Assembly (NCBI GenBank): GCA_963728995.1
Contig: CAVSMD010000002.1
Location: forward strand, 620,001 to 684,000
DNA: 64,000 bases
From: FEN-1219 sp963728995
Lineage (GTDB): Bacteria > Pseudomonadota > Gammaproteobacteria > Steroidobacterales > Rariloculaceae
Direction of reading: 5' to 3'
A program made the translations under genes and the position numbers. Shown here piece by piece: positions 51,669 through 59,739 of the stretch. Below the pieces are notes generated by a model that did not search any database, was not told the DNA's origin, and worked only from the letters and a program-made list of their open reading frames with translations. Each line of letters begins with the position of its first letter. The stretch's first letter is position 1.

Positions 51669-53168
51669 ATGTCCAATCATTCAATCGTGATCGCGGGCGG
51701 CGGAGCGACGGGTCTCACGCTCGCCGGCGAATTGGCGCTGGCGGGAGTCGACGCCGTCGTCGTCGAGCGGCGGCGCAATCAGGAGCTCTCCGGCGCGCGC
51801 GCGCTGGGGATCACGTCGCGCACCATCGAAGTGTTCGACCAGCGCGGCATCGCGGATCGTTTTCTCTCGGCGGGGCAAACCGCGCAGATCACCGGCTTCG
51901 GCGTCACTCGCTTGGACATCGGGGACTTCCCCACCCGTCATAACTACGGGCTCGGATTACGGCAAAAGCACATCGAGCGCATCCTCGCCGGCTGGGTCAG
52001 CGAGCTGAACGTGCCGATCCTCTATGGCCACGACATCACGGGATTCGTGCAGGACGACACCGGTGTCGACGTCGCGCTCGCCCACGGTCAACGGCTGCGC
52101 GCGCAGTATCTCGTCGGGTGCGACGGTGGACGCAGCATCGTTCGCAAGGCCGCGGGCATCGACTTCCCGGGTTGGGATGCAACGACGAGCAACATCCTTG
52201 CGGAAGTGGAGATGGCGGAGACACCGCCGTACGGCGTGCATCGTTCGGCGGCGGGCACGTATGCCTTCGGCCGGGAGGAGTACGAAATCAGGAACGGCGA
52301 AATCATATACAAGGAAGTGGGCCCGATCGGCGTCATGGTCACCGAGCCCAACGCGAATGCCGCCGCCGAGCCGACGCTGGACGATCTCAAGAAGCTGCTC
52401 ATCGCCGCGTGCGGCACCGACTACGGTGTGCACAGTCCAACGTGGATCTCCAGGTTCACCGACATGACGCGGCAGGCCGCGCAGTATCGTAGCGGACGTG
52501 TGCTGCTCGCCGGCGACGCCGCACATGTTCACTCGCCGATCGGCGGGCAAGGACTCAGCGCCGGCGTGCAGGATGCAGCGAACCTCGGCTGGAAGCTGGC
52601 GCAGGTGATCAAGGGAACGTCGCCGGACAGCCTGCTCGACACGTATCACGCCGAGCGTCACCCCGTGGGCGCGCGCGTGCTCAAGACGACGATGGCGCAG
52701 GTCGCGCTGCACCGCGAGGACGCGCGCACGCTCGCGCTGCGCGACATCGTGGGCGATGTCCTGAAGTTGGAGGAGCCGCGTAAACGCATCGCGGGGATGA
52801 TGTCCGGCCTGGACATTCGGTACGAACTCGGTGAGGGGCATCCGCTGCTCGGGCGTCGCATGCCCGATCTCGACGTGGTCACCACACGCGGGCCGCGGCG
52901 CGTTTTCAGTTTCCTTCACTCGGCGCAGCCGGTGCTGCTCGATCTCGCCGCGCCGCGCGCCCTCGACATCGCTCCGTGGTCGGACCGCGTTCAGTACGTC
53001 GATGCGACTTACGCCGGCCCATGGGAACTACCGGTGCTGGGCGACGTCCCCGCACCCGCCGCGGTGTTGATCCGCCCCGACGGCTATGTCGCGTGGGTCG
53101 GCGAGGGAACAGCGCAGGGGCTGACGGAAGCGCTCGCGGCCTGGTTCGGGGACCCTTCGAATCGGTAA
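51669..53168 (+). CDS. FAD-dependent aromatic monooxygenase
   Basis: 499 residues of the phenol hydroxylase/MhpA-like family. The FAD loop IVIAGGGATGLTLAGELA is at 6-23, the conserved DG motif is VGCDGGRSIVRKAAG and the second FAD contact is LLAGDAAHVHSPIGGQGLS. A C-terminal thioredoxin-like domain follows. Uses NAD(P)H to hydroxylate a phenolic or polyketide ring. It is single and not adjacent to obvious pathway genes. Distinct from the two-component HpaB-type enzyme at 10.9 kb. Confidence 0.87.
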   Translation: MSNHSIVIAGGGATGLTLAGELALAGVDAVVVERRRNQELSGARALGITSRTIEVFDQRGIADRFLSAGQTAQITGFGVTRLDIGDFPTRHNYGLGLRQKHIERILAGWVSELNVPILYGHDITGFVQDDTGVDVALAHGQRLRAQYLVGCDGGRSIVRKAAGIDFPGWDATTSNILAEVEMAETPPYGVHRSAAGTYAFGREEYEIRNGEIIYKEVGPIGVMVTEPNANAAAEPTLDDLKKLLIAACGTDYGVHSPTWISRFTDMTRQAAQYRSGRVLLAGDAAHVHSPIGGQGLSAGVQDAANLGWKLAQVIKGTSPDSLLDTYHAERHPVGARVLKTTMAQVALHREDARTLALRDIVGDVLKLEEPRKRIAGMMSGLDIRYELGEGHPLLGRRMPDLDVVTTRGPRRVFSFLHSAQPVLLDLAAPRALDIAPWSDRVQYVDATYAGPWELPVLGDVPAPAAVLIRPDGYVAWVGEGTAQGLTEALAAWFGDPSNR

Positions 53169-53355
53169 GACACTACGGTATACGATCTCGACGGGCCGCG
53201 ATCGTGCTTACGGCGGCTCCGCACCGGCGTACTCGGGCAGCGTCAGCGGATAGGAACTTTGACGCAACGCTTACCCGCCTTCACCACCGGCAGCAGCTCC
53301 GGCAGTCTGATTTTCGCCTCGTAGGCTCCGATCTGAGCGCTGAGTCTGGGTATCA

Positions 53356-54465
53356 CTACTTCTGACGCGGCGGCCGCAGCTCATGATCCGGCCGACGGCG
53401 CTGGCCGGAACGTATCTGGCTCACGGCCGCCACGAGGCTGCGCGCCGCATTCCGGGTTTCCTCCTGAAACGCCGTGTCACGATCGAGTGCTTCGTGACTC
53501 GTGGCGTACGGCTGCCAGTAGCCCACGTATCTTCCGACTGCGGCGCTGTGTCCGGCCTGCTCGAGCTCCATCCACGATAGCCAGTCGGTGAGCGCGGCGC
53601 GCACGTTCTCCACGCCCTCGACGTCGCCGTGCACAACGACAGCGAACGCGCGCCCGGCCAGGTGTTTCGGATATGGCCAGCCCGCCAGCTCGAGCGCCTT
53701 CGCCTTCGCCGGATCCTTGCCTCCGGTCGATGTTGGATCGGGATTGCCGCCATCGGCGCATACGAGGCGATCGATCATGAGCTTGAGGCCGCACGGCACA
53801 CCGTACCAGTACACCGGCGTCACGATGAGAACCCCGTGCGCCGCGACCCAGCGCTCGTAGATCTCCCCCATCCAGTCGTTGCTCTGCCCGAGCGCGTGAT
53901 TCGGATAGCACGAGCACGGCCAGTGGCAGAGCGGCATCGCCGTCGAAACGCAGGCCTTGCACGGATGTATGGAGCGCCCGTACTCGGAAGCGAGATGGCT
54001 CAGGTCGAGCAGATCCGCCTCGAATCCGTTGCGCTCCTCCACTACCTCCTTGGCAATCGAGACGAGCCGGAAAGTCTTCGACATCTCGGCGGGACAGGTT
54101 TGATCGCTGCGGGATGAGCCGCAGACGAGCAAGATGCGCGACGGCGCTTCGCGTGATTCTTGGCGTCGCTGCGCCGCCTGCAAGCGTCGGCGCGTCTCGA
54201 GCCACTCGACAGAGAGCTCGTATTGGGGATCGGAGAACTCGGAGCCGGCCCGCTGCGTGCGCGGGCTCTTGCGCGCATTCTGATACGCGTCCCACGCGAT
54301 CTCGCATGCGCGGTCGAGCTCGGAGCTTATCGCGTCGAACGCCCCGTCGTAGAAGCGATGCTTGAATCTAGCGGCAAACTCGCTTTTCGAGAGCGCGACA
54401 CTTCCCTGACCCTTGCGTACGCGAGGCTCGTCGCGCGCACTCGCGCCGTCGCGATGTTTGGCCAT
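53356..54465 (-). CDS. NAD(P)H-dependent FMN reductase-like protein with Cys-rich insert
   Basis: 369 residues from ATG 54465 behind GAAGAGGGG. The first 105 residues are charged and helical and lack a match; the flavodoxin-like fold starts ILLVCGSSRSDQTCPAE and has GVLIVTPVYWYGVPCGLK. Between is a Cys-rich segment, HPCKACVSTAMPLCHWPCSC, with six Cys, reminiscent of iron-sulfur flavoproteins but with a different spacing. It probably binds FMN and reduces a quinone, a metal or a flavin. The Cys cluster could bind metal or an Fe-S cluster, which is inference. Confidence 0.75.
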   Translation of the reverse strand: MAKHRDGASARDEPRVRKGQGSVALSKSEFAARFKHRFYDGAFDAISSELDRACEIAWDAYQNARKSPRTQRAGSEFSDPQYELSVEWLETRRRLQAAQRRQESREAPSRILLVCGSSRSDQTCPAEMSKTFRLVSIAKEVVEERNGFEADLLDLSHLASEYGRSIHPCKACVSTAMPLCHWPCSCYPNHALGQSNDWMGEIYERWVAAHGVLIVTPVYWYGVPCGLKLMIDRLVCADGGNPDPTSTGGKDPAKAKALELAGWPYPKHLAGRAFAVVVHGDVEGVENVRAALTDWLSWMELEQAGHSAAVGRYVGYWQPYATSHEALDRDTAFQEETRNAARSLVAAVSQIRSGQRRRPDHELRPPRQK

Positions 54466-54605
54466 GACCGCCCCTCTTCCTCAATCGTTGGAGAAAACTG
54501 CAAGAAGGGTGCCACGCCACCCAGGCTGGTCGGCGCGTTGCGCGTGATCTGGGCTTGCTGGCGCGGAGCGCGCACGGCTCGAACAAAAGGGCCGCGGGCC
54601 GTGGC

Positions 54606-55208
54606 ATGTTTGTTGCAATGACAGCACACCGTCAATGTCGAGTGCCAGGCGTGCGGGTCGATGCGAAGGAAGCCGGGAGCGGGAGCGAGCGAGAGCCGGT
54701 GCGCCCGGACGGGATCGCGCCTCGCGACATTCACCACAGCTCGCTGCTGTCACGATGGCCGTTCGACCTCGCGGCGCTCGGCGTTGTGTTGCTGCTCGCG
54801 TTCGTCGGTGTCTTCGGCGCCAATGCCAGGCTGAATGCGGTTGGAGACGGCGTCTCGCTGGCCGTGCACGCGCCGGTTCGCATCCGTAACGGCAATTTCT
54901 ACGAAACCGTGCTCACCGTGAACGCCCCCGGGCGCGAGATCCAGGATCTCGTGATCCGGGTCGATCGCGACGTGTTCTATCAGGTGACGGTGAACGCGAT
55001 CCTGCCCGAGCCGTCCGAGTACACCTTTCGCGACGGCGCCTACGAGTTGCGCTTCGGCAGCCTTCCGGCCGGCGGCGTGCTGGTCGTGCAGATCTCGGCG
55101 CAGCTGAACTCCGGGCGCAAACCCTCGACGAACGCCGGCCAGATCTCGGTGGCTGACGGCGACGTCGTTCTCACGACGGTCGATTACGCCATGGAGGTAC
55201 TGCCCTGA
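54606..55208 (+). CDS. Membrane-anchored protein of unknown function, upstream of DUF421
   Basis: 200 residues if ATG 54606 is used; ATG 54618 is an alternative and the ribosome site is weak. One transmembrane helix (LAALGVVLLLAFVGVFGA) at about residues 55-72 is followed by a beta-rich extracytoplasmic part (VTVNAILPEPSEYTFRDGAY, then SLPAGGVLVVQISAQLNSG). No family recognised. The stop overlaps the start of a DUF421 gene (TGATG), so both are translated together and probably act together. Confidence 0.65.
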   Translation: MFVAMTAHRQCRVPGVRVDAKEAGSGSEREPVRPDGIAPRDIHHSSLLSRWPFDLAALGVVLLLAFVGVFGANARLNAVGDGVSLAVHAPVRIRNGNFYETVLTVNAPGREIQDLVIRVDRDVFYQVTVNAILPEPSEYTFRDGAYELRFGSLPAGGVLVVQISAQLNSGRKPSTNAGQISVADGDVVLTTVDYAMEVLP

Positions 55209-55693
55209 TGGAGATCGTATTACGTGCCACGGCCATGTTCTTCGTTCTGTTCCTGATCTTGCGTCTCATGGGAAAGCGGGAGCTGTCACAGCTGACGCCG
55301 TTCGAGCTCATCGTGCTGATGGTGTTCGGAGATTTGATTCAACAGGGCGTCACGCACAACGACTTCTCGCTCGTCGGTGCAACGCTCGCGATCTGCACGA
55401 TGGCCTTCTGGGCTCTCGCGCTCAGCTGGCTGACGTATTGGTTGCCGCGCGCCGAGTCGGTGCTCGACGGCGAGCCGCGCGTGATCGTGCGCGACGGACG
55501 GATCGTCGAAGAGAATCTGCGCCGTGATCGTCTCACGCGGGCCGACATTCTGTCCGAGATGCGCCTCGCCGGCATCGCCTATCTCGAGGACGTTGCATGG
55601 GCGATCCTCGAGCCGCGAGGCAAGATGAGCTTCATCAAGCGCTCCGACACCGACCTGCGGCCCAAGATGGCGAGCGCGGACGAGACGGAGTGA
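55208..55693 (+). CDS. DUF421-family (YetF-like) membrane protein
   Basis: 161 residues. RLMGKRELSQLTPFELIVLM is the hallmark of the family; three helices precede a cytoplasmic tail with EPRVIVRDGRIVEENLRRDR and a C-terminal beta domain. The role is unknown; YetF homologues are linked to spore or envelope properties. Coupled to the upstream anchored protein. Confidence 0.86.
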   Translation: MEIVLRATAMFFVLFLILRLMGKRELSQLTPFELIVLMVFGDLIQQGVTHNDFSLVGATLAICTMAFWALALSWLTYWLPRAESVLDGEPRVIVRDGRIVEENLRRDRLTRADILSEMRLAGIAYLEDVAWAILEPRGKMSFIKRSDTDLRPKMASADETE

Positions 55694-55902
55694 CTTGGCC
55701 ACGCGCGGGTGCTACGCGCGATCGGCTCGAGCGGCTCACGGGACAAAAGTCCACGGCGAAGCACTTTCGCACCTGGGCCGGGACGGTGACGGCTTTCGGC
55801 GAGCTGCGCAAGCGCGATCCCGGCGCGACGGCCGCCAGGACGATAGGCCGCATGACATCGGTCGAGATCGCGCTCCTGCGGTTGCTCGAGCGGGCAAGAT
55901 GA
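55690..55902 (+). pseudogene. Remnant of DNA topoisomerase IB (C-terminal part)
   Basis: Open frame of 70 residues from GTG 55690 that matches the C-terminal domain of bacterial topoisomerase IB: GATRDRLERLTGQKSTAKH, then FRTWAGTVTAFGELRKRD. The catalytic Tyr region and the whole N-terminal domain are missing, so the fragment cannot be active. The preceding DUF421 gene overlaps its first bases, which places the remnant at a recombination scar. The sulfotransferase follows within 60 bases. Confidence 0.7.
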
Positions 55903-55955
55903 GCGCAGGCGTGGCCGCTTGCGGGCGACTGGGGCGAGGCGTACTTTCGCCGACC

Positions 55956-56921
55956 ATGGCAGAGACACTCAAACCCGGCGCGCTTCCGACCGGCTCGGCG
56001 CCGAGCCCGGACACGCAAGTCGACGCGCAAGAGCACGGCGTGCCCTGGGTGAACCCGGAGATCCAGCAACGGGTGCAGTGGCGCGACGGCGACATCGTCG
56101 TGTCCGTGCCACCGAAGAGCGGGACGACGTGGACGATGAACATCGTTCATCAGCTCCGGGCAGGCGGAGATCCCGATCTCGACGACGTTTACCGGGAAGT
56201 GCCGTGGCTCGAGCTCGTGCCCGCGCCGAGCGTGACGCCCGAGGAGATCTTGAGCACGTTCGACGCGATGCCGAGCCACCGGCGCCGTGCGTTCAAGACG
56301 CACTCGGGGCCGGGCCCATTACCCTACCAGGCGCCGGGTTCGGGCAAGAGCGTGCAATACGTCGTGGTCGTGCGGAACCCGGACGAGGTGCTGGCGTCGA
56401 TGTATCCGTTCATCCGTGCGCATACGGCCGAATGGTTCTCGCTCTGGGGCATGGACAAGGAAGAGATCGTCCCGCCCGACATGGGTGCCTACTTCGAAGC
56501 GTTCGGCAAAGCGATGATGCCGGGCGCGTTGTTCGGCTTCATGGCAGCCTGGTGGCCGCTGCGTCACGAGTCGAACGTGCTGCTCATGCATTTCTCGGAC
56601 ATGAAGCGCGATCACGAAAGGTCGGTGCGCAAGATCGCGGAGTTCTTGGGGTTTGCGCCCAGGCCGGCACAGTGGAAGGGCGTGCTGGAGTACACGTCGT
56701 TCCCTTGGATGAAGCGGCACGAGCACAAGTTCGAGATTCAAAAGATCGCGCCCGTCCCCATCCTCGATACAGGGGCAATGGTGCGCAAAGGCAGGATCGG
56801 CGCGGCCAGCGAGGACGGCGTGACGCCCGCGATGTCGGCCGAGCTGAGGACGCTGGGCGGTGAGATGCTCACCGATCGCAACGCGATGGACTGGCTCTAT
56901 TCGGGGGGCGCATTGCCCTGA
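55956..56921 (+). CDS. PAPS-dependent sulfotransferase
   Basis: 321 residues from ATG 55956; ATG 55899 is in frame and would add 19 residues. The 5'-phosphosulfate loop VPPKSGTTWTMNI is at 51-63 and the 3'-phosphate site VVVRNPDEVLASMYPF further on, with GVTPAMSAELRTLGGEML near the end. It transfers sulfate from PAPS to a hydroxyl or amine; the acceptor cannot be told. No sulfate-assimilation or acceptor pathway gene is adjacent. Confidence 0.85.
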   Translation: MAETLKPGALPTGSAPSPDTQVDAQEHGVPWVNPEIQQRVQWRDGDIVVSVPPKSGTTWTMNIVHQLRAGGDPDLDDVYREVPWLELVPAPSVTPEEILSTFDAMPSHRRRAFKTHSGPGPLPYQAPGSGKSVQYVVVVRNPDEVLASMYPFIRAHTAEWFSLWGMDKEEIVPPDMGAYFEAFGKAMMPGALFGFMAAWWPLRHESNVLLMHFSDMKRDHERSVRKIAEFLGFAPRPAQWKGVLEYTSFPWMKRHEHKFEIQKIAPVPILDTGAMVRKGRIGAASEDGVTPAMSAELRTLGGEMLTDRNAMDWLYSGGALP

Positions 56922-56931
56922 GGTGCGAGCG

Positions 56932-57651
56932 ATGCCGGGTTTCCCGAGACTCTTCGTGCTCGTCGCTCTCGCTGCGGTCGGTGATCTGGCCGCCCAAGCG
57001 CTCCCGGATCGGCCGTTCGCGCTAGCGCCCAAAGAGGTGGCGCGCGTCGATGCGGCTCTCGCACCCTTCGTGGCCATGGCCCGAAGCAGCTACGCGACCG
57101 CCAAGCAACGTTTCGAAGATCGGCTGCCGCGCGGTTATCGGTTGTTGGTGACCACCGATCTCGAGGATTCGCTTGCGCGAAGAGAGCAGACGTTCGTGCT
57201 CGTCGACTCGATCGTTGGCGAGCGGATTGCGGGCACGATTGCGAGCGACGTATCGCTCGTCTCTGGATTTGCGAAAGGCGACGGCATTCGTCTCGACGAG
57301 GGCAGAGTCAAGGACTGGACCATCGTCGCACCCGACGGCACGGAGGAAGGCAACTTCGTCGGCCGATTCATGGACTATTACCGGCCCGGCAAGCTATTCG
57401 TCGCCGTGTTCGCATTCGGAGTATCGGCGCAGGGGCGCGCCGAGAATACCAGGCTCGCGCTCGTGACCGACGAGAGCACCGAGCCGCTCGATCTCGATTT
57501 GCCGCCGGGATTCTTGGCCGCCGCCGTGCGAAAGATAGGTGCCGAGGTTTGGCCGGCGCCGCCCGAGAAGGACGGAACCATAGCGGCCGAAAACTTTCTG
57601 CCGCTGATCTTCGATCCGGACGATCCGGACACCGTTTACGGTTTGCAGTAA
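56932..57651 (+). CDS. Exported DUF2314-like protein
   Basis: 239 residues from ATG 56932 behind GAGGTGCGAGCG. Signal peptide (RLFVLVALAAVGDLAAQ). The C-terminal half carries RVKDWTIVAPDGTEEGNFVG, typical of DUF2314, and the middle VSLVSGFAKGDGIRLDEG. The family occurs widely with no assigned function. It lies 10 bases after the sulfotransferase and may share its transcript. Confidence 0.7.
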   Translation: MPGFPRLFVLVALAAVGDLAAQALPDRPFALAPKEVARVDAALAPFVAMARSSYATAKQRFEDRLPRGYRLLVTTDLEDSLARREQTFVLVDSIVGERIAGTIASDVSLVSGFAKGDGIRLDEGRVKDWTIVAPDGTEEGNFVGRFMDYYRPGKLFVAVFAFGVSAQGRAENTRLALVTDESTEPLDLDLPPGFLAAAVRKIGAEVWPAPPEKDGTIAAENFLPLIFDPDDPDTVYGLQ

Positions 57652-57759
57652 CAGCGGCCGGCCTTCGTCGGATGGTTCGTGCGCAGCGCTACGCTGACGG
57701 TGCGGCTTGCGCGCAGGGATACGGTGAGACAGAGTGTTCCGGTCGGTGCGCTTGGGGCC

Positions 57760-58489
57760 ATGGCTGACACGAGAGAATTGAAAGCGCACGCGGCGCGCCT
57801 GCGCCCGCTGCTCGAGCAGCAAGCCGAAGCGACCGATTCGCTGCGCCGTCTTCCCGACGCCACCGTCGCGGCGCTTCGCGACGGCGGGCTCTGCGAACGA
57901 CGTGTTCGTGCCGGAGCGCCGGTTCCTCCCATACCCGGCCGCGTTCGAAGGCAGGTTTCGGACCGAGCACGTCGACGAGCTCGTCTACCGGGTCGCGCTC
58001 GTGCCCGTGACGATTCTGATCCTGGTCGGCTCCCAACTCGGGATGGCGAGGGCCGCGTTGGACTACGTGATCGCCAAGGCGTCGATGCGCAGCGTCACCC
58101 ATACGAACTACGGCAGGGAACGCGAATCCACGGGCTTCCAGATTCTCGTGGCAGAGGCGGCCATGAAGATCGAGACGGCGCGCCTGCACGCGTACCGCGC
58201 CGCGGACGATCTCGACGCGTATGCCGCGGCGGGGCGTCATCCGGACCTGCCGGCGCGGGCGCGAGTGCGCGCGGATTCGGCGCTCGTCGCCAAATACTGC
58301 CGCGAGGTGGTCGAGATCCTGGCCTCGGCGCACGGCACCTCGAGCATGGCCGACGCCAACCTGCTGCAGCGCGTGTGGCGAGACGTCCATATCGCCAGCC
58401 GGCATGCGATCACGGAGTGGCAGGTGAACCTCGAGATCTACGGAAAAGCGCTGCTGGGCGTCGAGCCGAATATCACCCCGCTGATCTAG
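57760..58489 (+). pseudogene. Acyl-CoA dehydrogenase-like flavoprotein, internal deletion
   Basis: The first ~45 residues (MADTRELKAHAARLRPLLEQ to ALRDGGL) match the N-terminal helix of flavin-dependent monooxygenases of the HsaA/acyl-CoA dehydrogenase fold. At about 57890 the frame changes to ANDVFVPERRFLPYPAAFEG, which normally lies some 140 residues further on. So the central beta domain, which holds part of the FAD site, is absent and the frame is broken at the junction. The C-terminal helical part continues intact to 58489 (ITEWQVNLEIYGKALLGVEP). A true deletion rather than a sequencing indel. Confidence 0.72.
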
Positions 58490-58739
58490 CGCTGGGCGAA
58501 GACTCTAGCGGCGACGCCCGAGGCGCGCCGGTGGCTGATTCCGCGTCGTAGCACTGTCACGGGCGCGGAGCGCGCGCTGCGCATGTCGGCGTCGAGGCCG
58601 GCGCGCTGTAGGTAGTTGTAAAGAGCTCTGTTCAGGCCCGCGCCGAGGAAGTCTTGATCGGCGCCGACGGGATCGTCGAACGGCAGGTCGTTGTGACGCC
58701 TAAGGAGCACATGCCTGCTTGCTGAGCATCTCGCTCAAG
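58490..58739. other. Gap with a possible minus-strand coding fragment
   Basis: No complete gene is recognised. A minus-strand open frame (58486-58710) reads DDPVGADQDFLGAGLNRALY and could be a fragment of a displaced gene; I have no family for it. The region lies between a deleted flavoprotein and a toxin-antitoxin pair and may be a recombination patch. Confidence 0.35.
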
Positions 58740-58758
58740 CGTACAGTTTGTTCGTACG
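58740..58758. promoter_or_regulatory. Possible operator upstream of the Phd-like antitoxin
   Basis: CGTAC-9-GTACG inverted repeat ends 15 bases before the TTG start of the antitoxin and overlaps the likely promoter. Phd-type antitoxins autorepress at such palindromes. Short arms make it tentative. Confidence 0.35.
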
Positions 58759-58773
58759 TTTGGAGGCATCGCT

Positions 58774-59013
58774 TTGAAGGACATCAGCGTCACCGAGCTG
58801 CGGCGGAACCTGCAGGCCTTTCTCGCGAAAGTGAGCCGTGGTGATCGCCTGCGCGTGACGTCGCGCGGGCGGGCGATCGCCGTGATCGGTCCGCCGGTCG
58901 CCGAGCCCGACCGCTCCGCAGCCGCACGCGCGCGGCTGCGCGGCAGCGTCGTTCGCTACGACGATCCGACAGCGCCGACCTTCGCGGTCGAGGAGTGGGA
59001 AATGAACCGGTGA
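58774..59013 (+). CDS. Phd/YefM-family antitoxin
   Basis: 79 residues from TTG 58774, with GGAGG seven bases upstream. KDISVTELRRNLQAFLAKVS and DRLRVTSRGRAIAVIGPP are the Phd/YefM dimer fold; the C-terminal tail (TFAVEEWEMNR) should wrap the toxin. The stop overlaps the toxin start (GTGA). Confidence 0.85.
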   Translation: MKDISVTELRRNLQAFLAKVSRGDRLRVTSRGRAIAVIGPPVAEPDRSAAARARLRGSVVRYDDPTAPTFAVEEWEMNR

Positions 59014-59405
59014 CGGTTCTCGACACCCATGCCGCCGTCTGGTGGATGTCTGATCACGCCAAACTCTCACCGAAAGCGAAGCGCGCGATCCAAGCATCGA
59101 TCTCAGCCGATGATCTCGTCATGTCCGCGGCAAGCGTTCTCGAGATCGCGACGCTCGTCCGTCGCCGGCGGCTGGAGCTCACAAGAGGGCTCGGCGAGTG
59201 GCTCGACGACGTCCAATCGTTGCCGGAACTCCGGATCGAGCCGGTGACGGCCGCAATCGCCGCGCGGTCAGGATTGTTTGATGTCGAAGTTCAAGGTGAC
59301 CCAATCGATCGTCTAATCATCGCGACGGCGGTCGTGCTAGACGAGTCCCTGGTGACGGCCGACGAGCACATTCGCTCGTTGCGCTGGATGCGCACCATTT
59401 GGTAA
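59010..59405 (+). CDS. vapC: PIN-domain toxin (VapC family)
   Basis: 131 residues from GTG 59010. VTVLDTHAAVWW carries the first acidic residue, SAASVLEIATL the second and DPIDRLIIATAVVLDESLV the third and fourth of the PIN Mg site; TADEHIRSL closes the domain. VapC toxins cleave tRNA or rRNA. Paired with a Phd-like, not VapB, antitoxin, a frequent combination. Complete and intact. Confidence 0.88.
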   Translation: MTVLDTHAAVWWMSDHAKLSPKAKRAIQASISADDLVMSAASVLEIATLVRRRRLELTRGLGEWLDDVQSLPELRIEPVTAAIAARSGLFDVEVQGDPIDRLIIATAVVLDESLVTADEHIRSLRWMRTIW

Positions 59406-59739
59406 CCCGCCTTTACGCGAGTTGCAAAGACGACGGCCACGCCGTCACGTTGAGCTGTCGCCGCGAGATGAGCGAACGCTTCGGCGGCGGGATCGAATGG
59501 CTCCGGATCGAGTCGCAGCGCGACTTGTGGCCGTACTTCTACGGCGCTCCGGGCCGAGCCACCGAGGATCAATTGCGCCTGCAGTTCTCCGTGCGACTAG
59601 GCACGCCGACGTGCCGCTAGCCGGCGGCCGCGCGCCATTTCCATAATTTTTCCACGATCTCTTGCTACGTTCCCGGTGGGGTTAAAGGCTCGCAGGTCCC
59701 TACTGCGAGTTTCTCGGCTCACAGGGGGGCGTCTTGAAC
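59406..59739. other. 334-base region between vapC and the TonB receptor
   Basis: A small plus-strand frame (about 59405-59620, beginning YASCKDDGHAVTLSCRRE) may be a fragment but has no recognised family. After 59636 the DNA becomes AT-rich (CCATAATTTTTCCACG) and probably carries the receptor promoter. A perfect inverted repeat lies at 59689-59709. Confidence 0.45.
59689..59709. promoter_or_regulatory. Inverted repeat upstream of the TonB receptor
   Basis: CTCGCAG-GTCCCTA-CTGCGAG, a perfect 7-base inverted repeat with a 7-base centre, 30 bases before ATG 59740. It could be a repressor operator or a leader hairpin in the receptor mRNA. No regulator is encoded beside it. Confidence 0.5.
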
